Positions 24,418-32,293 of a DNA stretch of 64,000 bases are shown in pieces. The position numbers and the translations under genes are program-made. Source of the DNA: CAVZBW01 sp963778465 (GTDB lineage: Bacteria > Actinomycetota > Acidimicrobiia > Acidimicrobiales > RAAP-2). The notes under the pieces are model-generated. The model was not told the DNA's origin, searched no databases, and saw only the letters and a program-made list of their open reading frames with translations. Position 1 is the stretch's first letter; every line of letters starts with the position of its first letter. The stretch is taken from contig CAVZUK010000002.1 in the NCBI GenBank assembly GCA_963778465.1, positions 682,001 through 746,000 of the forward strand, given 5' to 3'.

Positions 24418-25439
24418 TGGCAAACGACACCGCGACGAACCGGGATCGGCGCTGGCGCCTCGAGGACGAGAGGGAGTTCCTCGTTCGGTCCCTGCGCGAC
24501 GCGGACGCCGAGCACGAGGCGGGGGACCTGAGCGAGACGGACTACAAGACGCTCCGTCGCCGCGACACCGATCGGCTGGCCACGGTCGAGGCCGCGTTGC
24601 AAGGCTTCGATGCGGAGACCACTCACAGCGAGAGCGCAGACAAGAACGCCGAGCACAAGACCCCAGGCCACAAGACCCCAGGCCACAAGACCCCAGGCCT
24701 CGAGGACGCAGACAGCGAGAGTGCCGACGCCTCGACCGAGGCCAAGTCCGGCCGCGTCCCGGACGAGGAGGAGGCGGATGCGGACGCGGAGGAGGACCCC
24801 GAGCAGGCCTCCCCGGGCGCAAGCAAGCAACGGACGCGCCGGAGGCGCCGGAACCTGCTCGGCGTGATCGGGGTGCTGGCCATCGCTGCGGCACTCGTCG
24901 TCCTCGTGGTGGCGCTCGTGTCGCCGAGGTTGCCCGGAGAGGCGTCGTCGGGGAGCGTCAACCTGAGCCCCAGCCAGGAGGTGGAGCGCCAGCTAGAGCA
25001 GGCGGCGGCGCTCGTCGATCAGGGCAAGCTCGCCGACGCGCTCACCGTCTACCAGATCGTGCTGCGCGAGGACCCCCGCCAACCCCAAGCTCTGGCCGAG
25101 AGCGGATGGATCGAGTACGAGGCCGGGGTGACGACGGGCTCCTCCCCGCTGATCGCCAAGGGACGTACGGCGGTCGAGGCGGCAGTCCGGGCCCAGCCCG
25201 ACGGCTATGCCGGCCACCTCTATCTCGGGACCATCGACCTGCAGCAGGACCACGACCCGGCCGCCGCGGTCGGCCAGTTCCAGCTGTTCTTGTCGGAGGA
25301 TCCGCCGGCGTCGCTCATCCGTCAGGCCGCCACCTTCCTCCGGCAGGCCTACACCGAGGACGGCCAGCCGGTGCCCTCCCAGGTGCCAGCGGCCTCTACG
25401 ACCACGACCGTCCCCCCGCGGTCCTCCGGCGGAGGCTGA
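24417..25439 (+). CDS. CcmI-like TPR protein of cytochrome c maturation
   Basis: 340 residues. The N-terminal cytoplasmic part has ERREFL-type helices (LEDEREFLVRSLRDADAEHEAGDLSETDYKTL), close to the CcmI/CcmH-N region. It is followed by a charged linker containing HKTPG three times, one membrane helix (LLGVIGVLAIAAALVVLVVALV) and a C-terminal domain with tetratricopeptide-like helices (AAALVDQGKLADALTVYQIVLREDPRQPQALAESGWIEYE). CcmI binds the apocytochrome C-terminus and delivers it to CcmFH. It is last in the operon, coupled to ccmH. The symbol is withheld because the order of parts differs from proteobacterial CcmI. Confidence 0.8.
   Translation: MANDTATNRDRRWRLEDEREFLVRSLRDADAEHEAGDLSETDYKTLRRRDTDRLATVEAALQGFDAETTHSESADKNAEHKTPGHKTPGHKTPGLEDADSESADASTEAKSGRVPDEEEADADAEEDPEQASPGASKQRTRRRRRNLLGVIGVLAIAAALVVLVVALVSPRLPGEASSGSVNLSPSQEVERQLEQAAALVDQGKLADALTVYQIVLREDPRQPQALAESGWIEYEAGVTTGSSPLIAKGRTAVEAAVRAQPDGYAGHLYLGTIDLQQDHDPAAAVGQFQLFLSEDPPASLIRQAATFLRQAYTEDGQPVPSQVPAASTTTTVPPRSSGGG
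24654..24698. repeat. Three exact 15-bp repeats encoding HKTPG
   Basis: CACAAGACCCCAGGC at 24654-24668, 24669-24683 and 24684-24698, in the linker between the cytoplasmic helices and the membrane helix of the CcmI-like protein. Confidence 0.9.
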
Positions 25440-25465
25440 CGACCGAACCGGCCCTGGCAGGGGGC

Positions 25466-26617
25466 TCAGGCCCTCAGCCGCCGGAGGTCGGAGACGACGC
25501 CCGCAAAGGCCTCGACGAAGGCGTCGACGTCGGCATCCGTCGTCGACCAACCGACCGAGGGCCGGAGCGAGTGGCTGGCGTCGACGCCCATGGCCTGGAG
25601 CACGGGTGAGGGCTCGAGCGACTCGGACGAGCAGGCCGAGCCCGAGTGGACGGCGATGCCACGCCGGTCGAGCCCCAGCACGATCGGCTCGGCCTCGACC
25701 CCTTCGACGCCGAGGCAGATCAGGTGGGGGAGCCGGTCCTCGGGGAGTGGTGCGCCGACGAGGCGGACGCCGTCCACCCCGAGCGCGGCGTCGAGGATGA
25801 CCTCGGTCTGCCGGCGAGAACGGAGGAGCTCTGTCCCGAGGAGCGCGCCGTCCCCGTCGGCCAGGGCCGCCGCCGCCGCGCCGAAGCCCACGATCCCCGG
25901 CACGTTCTCCATGCCCGCTCGACGGGCGCGCTCCTGCTGGCCCCCCACGAGCAGCGGCTCGATGCGGACGCCCCGGCGCACGACGAGGGCCCCGACGCCC
26001 GGGGGCCCGCCCAGCTTGTGGGCGCTGATCGACGCCAGGTCTGCGTCGAGCTCGCCGAGGCGGACGGGGAGGTGGCCACAGGCGGCGGCGGCGTCGACGT
26101 GCACCGGGACACCGGCGTCCCGGGCTCGCTCGACGATCTCGGCCACGGGCTGGATCGTCCCGACCTCGTGGTTGGCCCACTGGCAGTGGACCAGGGCGGG
26201 GGACCCGTCACCGCCGGCCCCGGAGAGCGCCCGCTCGACGCCGTCCGGGTCGATCCGGCCGCCGCCGTCGACCGGGACCTCGTCCACGGGCGCCAGCCTC
26301 GCCGAGGCGTCGCGCACGGCCGAGTGCTCCACCCCCGCGCACAGCACCCGCGCCCCGGGGCGCGCCCTCGTCGCACCCCAGACCGCGGCGTTGATCGCCT
26401 CCGTGGCGCCGGAGGTGAAGATCACCTGCCGGGCCCGCACGCCGACGAGCGACGCCACGTGCTCTCGGGCGTCTTCGACGAGCGCCCGCACCTGCTCGGC
26501 CTCGTGGTGCACCCGGCCGGGGTCCGCAGCGGGGACCGTCGCCCACTCCCTCAGGGCCTCGAGCACCTCCGGGCGGGGGGGAGCGGTCGACGCGTGATCG
26601 AGGTAGTGCCGGGCCAC
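25466..26617 (-). CDS. Cysteine desulfurase (IscS/NifS type)
   Basis: A 383-residue PLP enzyme that removes sulfur from cysteine as a protein persulfide for Fe-S cluster or tRNA thiolation. It begins with HYLDHASTAPP, has IFTSGATEAINAAV, the PLP-stacking region VEHSAVRDAS, the Asp of VHVDAAAACGH, the Schiff-base Lys in SISAHKLGGPPG, and the catalytic Cys in GSACSSESLEPS on a short IscS-like loop. GTG 26617 lies 14 bp after the stop of the SufR-like gene on the same strand, so the two are probably cotranscribed. No scaffold (sufBCD or iscU) is in the window. Confidence 0.92.
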   Translation of the reverse strand: MARHYLDHASTAPPRPEVLEALREWATVPAADPGRVHHEAEQVRALVEDAREHVASLVGVRARQVIFTSGATEAINAAVWGATRARPGARVLCAGVEHSAVRDASARLAPVDEVPVDGGGRIDPDGVERALSGAGGDGSPALVHCQWANHEVGTIQPVAEIVERARDAGVPVHVDAAAACGHLPVRLGELDADLASISAHKLGGPPGVGALVVRRGVRIEPLLVGGQQERARRAGMENVPGIVGFGAAAAALADGDGALLGTELLRSRRQTEVILDAALGVDGVRLVGAPLPEDRLPHLICLGVEGVEAEPIVLGLDRRGIAVHSGSACSSESLEPSPVLQAMGVDASHSLRPSVGWSTTDADVDAFVEAFAGVVSDLRRLRA

Positions 26618-26630
26618 CGTCCCGGGTGGA

Positions 26631-27428
26631 TCAGGCCGACGCGGCGCAGGTGTCGTCGCCGCGGGCCCGCGAGGAGAGCAGGACCGGGATGGATCGGCTC
26701 GACCCGTCGCCGCACAGTCCCGAGAGCAGTCCGTTGACCATTCCCCGGTCGACCGCGCAGAGCACCGGATGGGCCGTGGCGGCGTCCCCGAAGGGGCAGT
26801 GCTCGGCGACGACGGCGGTGGTCGACCCGTGGTCCTCTGCGTGAGCGGCGAAGCCGTGCGCGGTCAGCGTCTCGGCGATCGCGTGCATCGCGGCGCGCAC
26901 GGATCGCTGCCCCTCGCGCGGGCCCATCCGCTCGGCGAGCGAGCGGCCGTATTCCTCGCCGACCTTGGCCGCCATGCGTTCCGCGTCCTCGGGCCCGAGC
27001 AGCTCGAGGGCCTCGCGCAGCAGCCGGACCAGGAGCTCGTCGCGCTTGGTCAGCAACCCGATGGTGGGGTCGTCACCGACGGCGCGGAATCGCTTGGAGG
27101 GACGTCCGGCCCCCCGGCTCTGCCGGGCCACGTCGACCTCCAGGTAGCCGCCGGAGACCAACCGGTCGAGGTGGTGGCGCGCCACGTTGGGGTGGAGGGA
27201 GAACTGCTCCGCCACCTCGGATGCGGTCGCGCCCGGCTGGGAGCGGACGTGAAGGTAGATGTCGCGGCGTGTCGGGTCCCCGAAGACCGTGACCATCGCC
27301 GAGATGGCGGCCGAGAACCCACCGTCGCCCTGGGCCGTCTCGGCATCCTGGCCTGCTGCGCCACCGGGTGCCGACGGGCGGTCCTCCCCGGCGTCCGGTC
27401 GCATGCCGGCGTGTGGTGCTGTCCGCAC
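26631..27428 (-). CDS. SufR-like winged-helix regulator with a C-terminal cysteine cluster
   Basis: About 265 residues. The winged helix is AISAMVTVFGDPTRRDIYLHV with the recognition helix in ATASEVAEQFSLHPNVARHHLDRLVSG split by a turn, then a wing around RGAGRPSKRF. The C-terminal half has three Cys as C-X12-C-X14-C (EHCPFG, PVLCAV, GLCGDG) plus a fourth near the end (DDTCAAS). SufR repressors bind an Fe-S cluster through a C-X12-C-X13-C type cluster, so this is probably an Fe-S-sensing repressor. Location beside a cysteine desulfurase and divergent from mrp supports that. GTG 27428 is chosen because TAGAAT lies 7 nt upstream; GTG 27434 and ATG 27404 are alternatives. Confidence 0.85.
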   Translation of the reverse strand: MRTAPHAGMRPDAGEDRPSAPGGAAGQDAETAQGDGGFSAAISAMVTVFGDPTRRDIYLHVRSQPGATASEVAEQFSLHPNVARHHLDRLVSGGYLEVDVARQSRGAGRPSKRFRAVGDDPTIGLLTKRDELLVRLLREALELLGPEDAERMAAKVGEEYGRSLAERMGPREGQRSVRAAMHAIAETLTAHGFAAHAEDHGSTTAVVAEHCPFGDAATAHPVLCAVDRGMVNGLLSGLCGDGSSRSIPVLLSSRARGDDTCAASA

Positions 27429-27435
27429 GATCACT

Positions 27436-27441
27436 ATTCTA
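27436..27441 (-). promoter_or_regulatory. -10 element of the SufR-like gene (TAGAAT)
   Basis: TAGAAT on the minus strand, followed by 7 nt and GTG 27428. A close match to the consensus, with no Shine-Dalgarno; leaderless start inferred. Confidence 0.55.
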
Positions 27442-27544
27442 ACCAGGGACGTTGCGATTCGACCGTCCTCGGGTCGTGGCCTGGCGACCTCGTCGCAACC
27501 AGCGAGACCGGCAAGACCTCCGACACCGACGACCGAGGGAGAAC

Positions 27545-28762
27545 ATGGGAGCCGACAGCACAGCAGTCGAGTCCGCGGTCGGCGCGGTGGTCGACCCCGA
27601 GCTGGACCTGCCCATCGGGAGGCTCGGGATGGTCCGCGAGGTGCGGGCTCGCAGGCGGCGGGTCGGTGTCTCGCTGGCGCTCCCCCTCGGGGGGTGGCCC
27701 GGGACCGACGACCTGGTCGCCCGGGTGAGGGCGGCCGCAGAGGGCGTTCCCGGCGTCGAGGAGGCCTCCGTCGAGATCGGGATCATGGACGACGACGATC
27801 GCGCCGCCCTCCGCTCCGAGCTCCGCTCCGTCATGGAGGGGACCTCCGACGCCTCGAGCGATTCGGCGCCGACCGACGAGCTCTCGACTTCCCAAGCCGG
27901 CGGCGAGCACGGCGACCACTCGCACGGCGGCCACTCGCACGGGGCACCGGCGGAGTCGCCCGTGCCGGCTCTGCTGCGGGCCGGCGCCCGGACGCGGGTG
28001 GTGGGGATCTCGTCGGGCAAGGGCGGGGTCGGCAAGTCGTCGGTGACTGTCAACGTCGCCCTCGCGCTGGCCGCCGCGGGGAAGCGGGTGGGCGTGCTCG
28101 ACGCGGACGTCTACGGCTTTTCGGTGCCCGGGATGATCGGCGCCGAGCGTGAGCCGATCATCCTCGGCGACCTGGTGGTCCCGACGCTGGCCCACGGCGT
28201 TCGATGCCTCTCGATGGGGTTCTTCGTGCCCGACGACCAACCGGTGATCTGGCGTGGGCCCATGTTGCACAAGGCCATCCAACAGCTGCTGTTCGACGCG
28301 TACTGGGGTGAGCCCGACTTCCTCCTCATCGACATGCCGCCCGGCACCGGCGACGTGACGCTGTCCCTCGCCGAGGTCGCCCCTCGGGCCGAGGTGGTCG
28401 TCGTCACGACCCCCCAGCCGGCCGCCCAGCGGGTGGCGCAGCGGTCCGCCTTCGCGGCCCGCAAGCTCAAGCTCCCGGTGCGGGGCGTGATCGAGAACAT
28501 GAGCTGGTTCACGGGTGACGACGGAGTCCGCTACGAGCTCTTCGGGAGCGGCGGTGGGCAGGCGCTGGCCGCCGACCTCGGCGTGCCCCTGCTGGGCCAG
28601 GTGCCCCTCGTCCCGGAGCTGCGCGAGGGAGGGGACACCGGCAAGCCGATCGTGGCGGTCGACCCCGACGGGGAGGCGTCGACCGCCTTTGCCGCGCTCG
28701 CGGCGCGCTTCGTCTCGATGGGCCCGGGTCGCGTCTACCGCCGCGAGCTCGCCGTCCGCTGA
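27545..28762 (+). CDS. mrp: Mrp/ApbC/NBP35-type Fe-S cluster carrier ATPase
   Basis: 405 residues. The N-terminal ~85 form a MIP18/DUF59 domain (VVDPELDLPIGRLGMVREV). A linker follows with HGDHSHGGHSHG, a His-rich tract that could bind metal. The P-loop ATPase domain has the deviant Walker A VVGISSGKGGVGKSSVTVNV, then VGVLDADVYGFSVP, LIDMPPGTGDVTLSLAE and GVIENMSWF. The usual C-X2-C of cluster-binding Mrp proteins is absent after ENMSWF (sequence runs FTGDDGVRYELFGSGGG), so the cluster may be held differently. ATG 27545 has GAGGGAGAAC upstream. Divergent from the SufR-like gene, consistent with a role in Fe-S assembly. Confidence 0.93.
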   Translation: MGADSTAVESAVGAVVDPELDLPIGRLGMVREVRARRRRVGVSLALPLGGWPGTDDLVARVRAAAEGVPGVEEASVEIGIMDDDDRAALRSELRSVMEGTSDASSDSAPTDELSTSQAGGEHGDHSHGGHSHGAPAESPVPALLRAGARTRVVGISSGKGGVGKSSVTVNVALALAAAGKRVGVLDADVYGFSVPGMIGAEREPIILGDLVVPTLAHGVRCLSMGFFVPDDQPVIWRGPMLHKAIQQLLFDAYWGEPDFLLIDMPPGTGDVTLSLAEVAPRAEVVVVTTPQPAAQRVAQRSAFAARKLKLPVRGVIENMSWFTGDDGVRYELFGSGGGQALAADLGVPLLGQVPLVPELREGGDTGKPIVAVDPDGEASTAFAALAARFVSMGPGRVYRRELAVR

Positions 28763-28790
28763 TCCGGCCCGGCTCCTCGAGGCGGGCTGA

Positions 28791-28819
28791 TTGACCTCCC
28801 ACGCCGCCGACGGGATAAT
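28791..28819 (+). promoter_or_regulatory. Sigma-70-type promoter of the secreted-protein gene
   Basis: TTGACC (28791-28796), 17-bp spacer, GATAAT (28814-28819). This is the best consensus promoter in the window. It predicts a leader of about 105 nt before ATG 28933, in which I recognise no known riboswitch. Confidence 0.7.
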
Positions 28820-28932
28820 CGCTGCGGCAGCCCGATTCCTAAAGTTACTGGTTGCCGGCAAGAAGGTGAATTGCGTGACCGCTTGGTGACGGCAGCACCT
28901 CTTGCTCACGCCCGCGCGGACGGAGACGCAAC

Positions 28933-31900
28933 ATGGCAGATGGCTGTGAGTCGTGGCGTCCGCGAGTCGGTGCGGCACGCCGATGGAGGTTGCGGGTGCG
29001 TGCCGTCCTCCTCCCCGCGCTCCTCGTGGCGATGCTGGGCACCACGCTCGTCTCGCTCCCGGTAGATCCCGTCTCCGCCGCATCGAGACCGACCCCGGCG
29101 TCCCCGGACGTCTCCCAGACACCGCGCGAGTCGCCGGAGAGCACTTCGACGACGCCCACATGTGCGCACTGTGACGCCCGCGACGACGACGCCCACGACC
29201 ACGACGCCCACGACCACGACGCCCACGACGACGACGCCCACGACCACGGCGTCCACGACCACGAGCCCACGACCACGACGCCGGCGGAGTCGCCTGCGGG
29301 CACTTCGACCGCCACGACGAGCCCGACGTCATCGAGCACCACGCCGACGACGGCCGCACCGGCCACCTCTCCCGGCGCGCTTCCCACGACGCACGCGACG
29401 TCCAAGGTGAGCATGGACATCCAGGTCGTGGTCGCAGGGGGGTCGGGGGGTGCAGCACCCGACGTGACCGCGAACGTCACAGCCGACGGTCCCACGTCGC
29501 TCGAGGCGCGGGTCCAGGGCGCCAGCGCTCCCGGTGTCGCCGCGCTGGCCCGCCCGGGCAGCACCGTCGGAGCCCTCGCCGTCGACGCGGGGCTCGACCC
29601 GGGGGTAAATACCGTTCGCGTACTGGCCTATCTGGATCGACTCTCCCTGGCCGGCAGCCTGAGGTTCCATTGGAAGCTCCTCTCGATTCCGACCGGCTCG
29701 ACGGCCACCCTGCAGGGGGCCGACGGCGCACAACCGTCCCTCCGCCCAGACCTGGAGGGCACCTACGAGCTCGAGGCGACCGTCGGCTACCTCCCACCGA
29801 CCTCCTCGAACGGCGCGACGACTGCGGCGCCGATCACGGTCAGCGCGGCCCCCGACGACCCCCCGCTCGGCGTGCCCATCGAGACGTTGTCGTCGAGTGC
29901 CCAGGGCGCCATCTGGATCAACGGTCAGGCTGTCAAGGACACGTCCGATCGCTCCGGGATCATCGTCGCCGTGCTCAACCGCGCCACCCGGGAGGTGGTC
30001 TTCTCGGGTGGCGTTGCGCGCAACCAAGCCGGGGTCGGCCAGCTCTTGGACATCGTCCGTCGGTATACGGGCAGCCTCGGCTACCTCGTGATCCTGAGCG
30101 ACACGGCGGGTGTGCCCGACAACCCCAGCCTGGACCTGCTGGCGCAGGTCACCAAGGGTTTGGGCCACGAGCTCTCGGCGAGCGAACGGAGCCGGCTGGT
30201 CACGTACCCCCAGGCGCGCTTCTCCCTCGTCGGCGTGCCCGGCGGGGCGAGCAATTCGGCCTGGATGTACTCGGCGTTTTACGGGTCGGGCTATCCGCAG
30301 GGTGACATGACGGGCTACCTCCAGATCAACCCGGCCACCAGCTTCTACGGTTATGTCAACGCCGAGTACCAAACCTTTGACACCCAGGCCCCCGGCTCGG
30401 GCGGGTTGACCAACGTGATTCAGGTGGGCGCCCGCACCTACTCGGCCACCCTGAACACCCCAGGTGCGGTCGCCGGCCTGCACGTGCTCGCGCTGGACCC
30501 GTTCAACCTGCAGCCCCTCAAGGGGTTCAGCAACAACCTGGCCTGGACGACCAACACCACGCAGGGTGGGGCCGGCGACCGGGAGATGCAGGGCTTCGTG
30601 CAGGGTGTGTTGGACGCCCTGGCCCTCAAGACCCCGGCCAACCAGGCCCCACCCATCGTGATCGTCCAGAGCATCGGACCGGTCAAGCCCCTGGTGAGCT
30701 CGCTCGGTGAGGGCATCGCCAGGATCGGTGGCAACGAGGCGGTCCTCAACGAACTCTCCGCGAAACCCGGGAGCTACGCCATCGTCGGGCGGGGCATCTA
30801 CGGGTCGGAGCCGGCCGGGACCCTCGCGCCCACGGGGACGGAGTCGAGCACGTCGCTCGACCAGTCCGGGGAGCTCGTGGGAGTCCTCTCGAGAAGCACG
30901 AGCTACCAATTCGGCCCGCTGCTCTCGGATTCCCCGGACGGTGCCGGCCCGCCAAACGTCGGTCTGATCTCCGTCGCCTACCAGAAGCCCCAGCCGTTCC
31001 CCGCCTTCACGCCGCCCGAGCAGGTCGCAGAGACGTACATCGGCAGGCAGATCAACCTTTGCACCCCCGATGCACCCAGCTGTGACGTGCGGCGTGCCTA
31101 CTACGAGGACTACAACGCGAACTGGCAGCAAAAGGCGCTCGACATCGCCCGCATGACGTATCCGGGCGGGGCAGCGTTCACCGCCGCCGAGTTCAACGCG
31201 GTCAAAGGGGAGCTGAGCAAGGAGGTCTCGGACCTCAACAACGTTCAGCACTACCTGGCCAAGCTGCAGGAGCCCTTCCAGCGGTCCGAGACGCGCGCCT
31301 ACGTCGACCTCCAGGCCATCGGGGATGCGATCGAGAAGGCCGTCGCGCCGCCGCAGACCGAGTCCTCGTCGGACGGCCTGGCGCTCTTCGCCGCCTTCCT
31401 CAACATCGCCAAGGTCTTCTTCGACGTCGCCGGGTACAAGGAGGTCAAATTCTTCCTCGACGCAGTCGGTGCCGGGATCGGGCTCGTCGCCGCCCTCACC
31501 CGCAGGGACGGGTCGCAGACCCTCAACGGCGTCATCCGGGCCAAGACCTCTGAGCTCGCGACGGCGATCCTCGATCGCTTCGATGCTGCGGAGCGCCAAC
31601 TGACCCTGGTCGGTCTCCTCATCGCCAGCGACTACGGCAAGCTCTCCACGGCGGCGGCAAACATCAACACGGCATGGAAGCTGCCCCGCAGCCTTGCCGT
31701 GGCGACCGATGCCCTCCGGCTGGCGACCCAGAGGTTCTACTACCGGACCCTGATCCCGATCGCCTATCCCAAGCTCATCCAGATCACGCCGCCACCGCCG
31801 GTAGGCCCGGACAATGCTCGCAACCTGGTGTGTCTCGGACCCTTGCGCAAGTTCACCGACGAACCCGACGTCGGCCAGGATCGCCAGCTTCTCAGCTTCA

Positions 31901-32172
31901 CCCCCGAGGGGGCTCCGATCCGGTCGGTCGTCTTCATCCGGGGTCGGACCGACCTGGCATTTGGGAGCGCTCCCAACGCGGACCTCTTGAAGCCCATCTT
32001 TGATCCGGCCGGGCCAGGACTGACGGGCCTCGGGCTGAGCAAGCTCGACTTCTACTGGGCTCCTCCGCTCGGGTCGCCCTCCAGCTCGACCACGACGTGG
32101 CCGGTCCGTCAGAGGGCCGTCGACATCAACGACCGGTCGTTCACCCGCCTCGTGTGCGGTCTGACTCCGTAG
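28933..32172 (+). CDS. Unrecognised large secreted or surface protein (1079 aa)
   Basis: I do not recognise the family. ATG 28933 follows GGAGACGCAAC. A basic N-terminus and hydrophobic helix (AVLLPALLVAMLGTTLVSL) end in PVDPVSAAS, a likely signal peptide. Next is a ~110-residue Thr/Ser/Pro-rich stretch interrupted by an Asp/His-rich tract (about residues 80-112). The remaining ~920 residues include Gly- and Tyr-containing beta-rich sequence (SSAQGAIWINGQAV; GYLVILSDTAGVPDNPS), a helical part around residues 740-900 (RRAYYEDYNANWQQKALDIA; AFLNIAKVFFDVAGYKEVKFF) and few Cys. Synonymous sites look less GC-rich than in neighbours. It has its own strong promoter and unrelated genes on both sides, so acquisition is possible. 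Confidence 0.85.
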   Translation: MADGCESWRPRVGAARRWRLRVRAVLLPALLVAMLGTTLVSLPVDPVSAASRPTPASPDVSQTPRESPESTSTTPTCAHCDARDDDAHDHDAHDHDAHDDDAHDHGVHDHEPTTTTPAESPAGTSTATTSPTSSSTTPTTAAPATSPGALPTTHATSKVSMDIQVVVAGGSGGAAPDVTANVTADGPTSLEARVQGASAPGVAALARPGSTVGALAVDAGLDPGVNTVRVLAYLDRLSLAGSLRFHWKLLSIPTGSTATLQGADGAQPSLRPDLEGTYELEATVGYLPPTSSNGATTAAPITVSAAPDDPPLGVPIETLSSSAQGAIWINGQAVKDTSDRSGIIVAVLNRATREVVFSGGVARNQAGVGQLLDIVRRYTGSLGYLVILSDTAGVPDNPSLDLLAQVTKGLGHELSASERSRLVTYPQARFSLVGVPGGASNSAWMYSAFYGSGYPQGDMTGYLQINPATSFYGYVNAEYQTFDTQAPGSGGLTNVIQVGARTYSATLNTPGAVAGLHVLALDPFNLQPLKGFSNNLAWTTNTTQGGAGDREMQGFVQGVLDALALKTPANQAPPIVIVQSIGPVKPLVSSLGEGIARIGGNEAVLNELSAKPGSYAIVGRGIYGSEPAGTLAPTGTESSTSLDQSGELVGVLSRSTSYQFGPLLSDSPDGAGPPNVGLISVAYQKPQPFPAFTPPEQVAETYIGRQINLCTPDAPSCDVRRAYYEDYNANWQQKALDIARMTYPGGAAFTAAEFNAVKGELSKEVSDLNNVQHYLAKLQEPFQRSETRAYVDLQAIGDAIEKAVAPPQTESSSDGLALFAAFLNIAKVFFDVAGYKEVKFFLDAVGAGIGLVAALTRRDGSQTLNGVIRAKTSELATAILDRFDAAERQLTLVGLLIASDYGKLSTAAANINTAWKLPRSLAVATDALRLATQRFYYRTLIPIAYPKLIQITPPPPVGPDNARNLVCLGPLRKFTDEPDVGQDRQLLSFTPEGAPIRSVVFIRGRTDLAFGSAPNADLLKPIFDPAGPGLTGLGLSKLDFYWAPPLGSPSSSTTTWPVRQRAVDINDRSFTRLVCGLTP
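29171..29265. repeat. 15-bp-type repeats encoding an Asp/His tract (Thr/Pro in the next frame)
   Basis: Imperfect ACGACGCCCACGACC units. In the gene's frame they give DDDAHDHDAHDHD; in the +1 frame they give TTTPTTTTP. The flanks in the gene's own frame are Thr/Pro-rich (STSTTPT before, EPTTTTPAE after). Confidence 0.85.
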
Positions 32173-32293
32173 TCCCGTCCGGTTGCCGGGGTCGTCCCGA
32201 CGGCCACCGCGCGACATGACACTGCGCCGCATCGAACCACTTCGCCAGGTCCAATCGTCGCCGCCGAGCCACGGGGCCACGCCGGGCCCGGGC

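Noticed and set aside
27451..27499. GTTGCGA/TCGCAAC inverted repeat between the SufR-like gene and mrp as a SufR operator
   Set aside because: Arms are 35 bp apart and unlike known SufR boxes; could be chance.
28820..28932. Riboswitch in the leader of the secreted-protein gene
   Set aside because: The leader length is suggestive, but I could not match any known riboswitch core; a covariance search would be needed.
29162..29410. Separate Thr/Pro-rich ORF (82 codons) inside the secreted-protein gene
   Set aside because: It lies wholly within a larger, better-supported gene; used instead as evidence for a frame flip.
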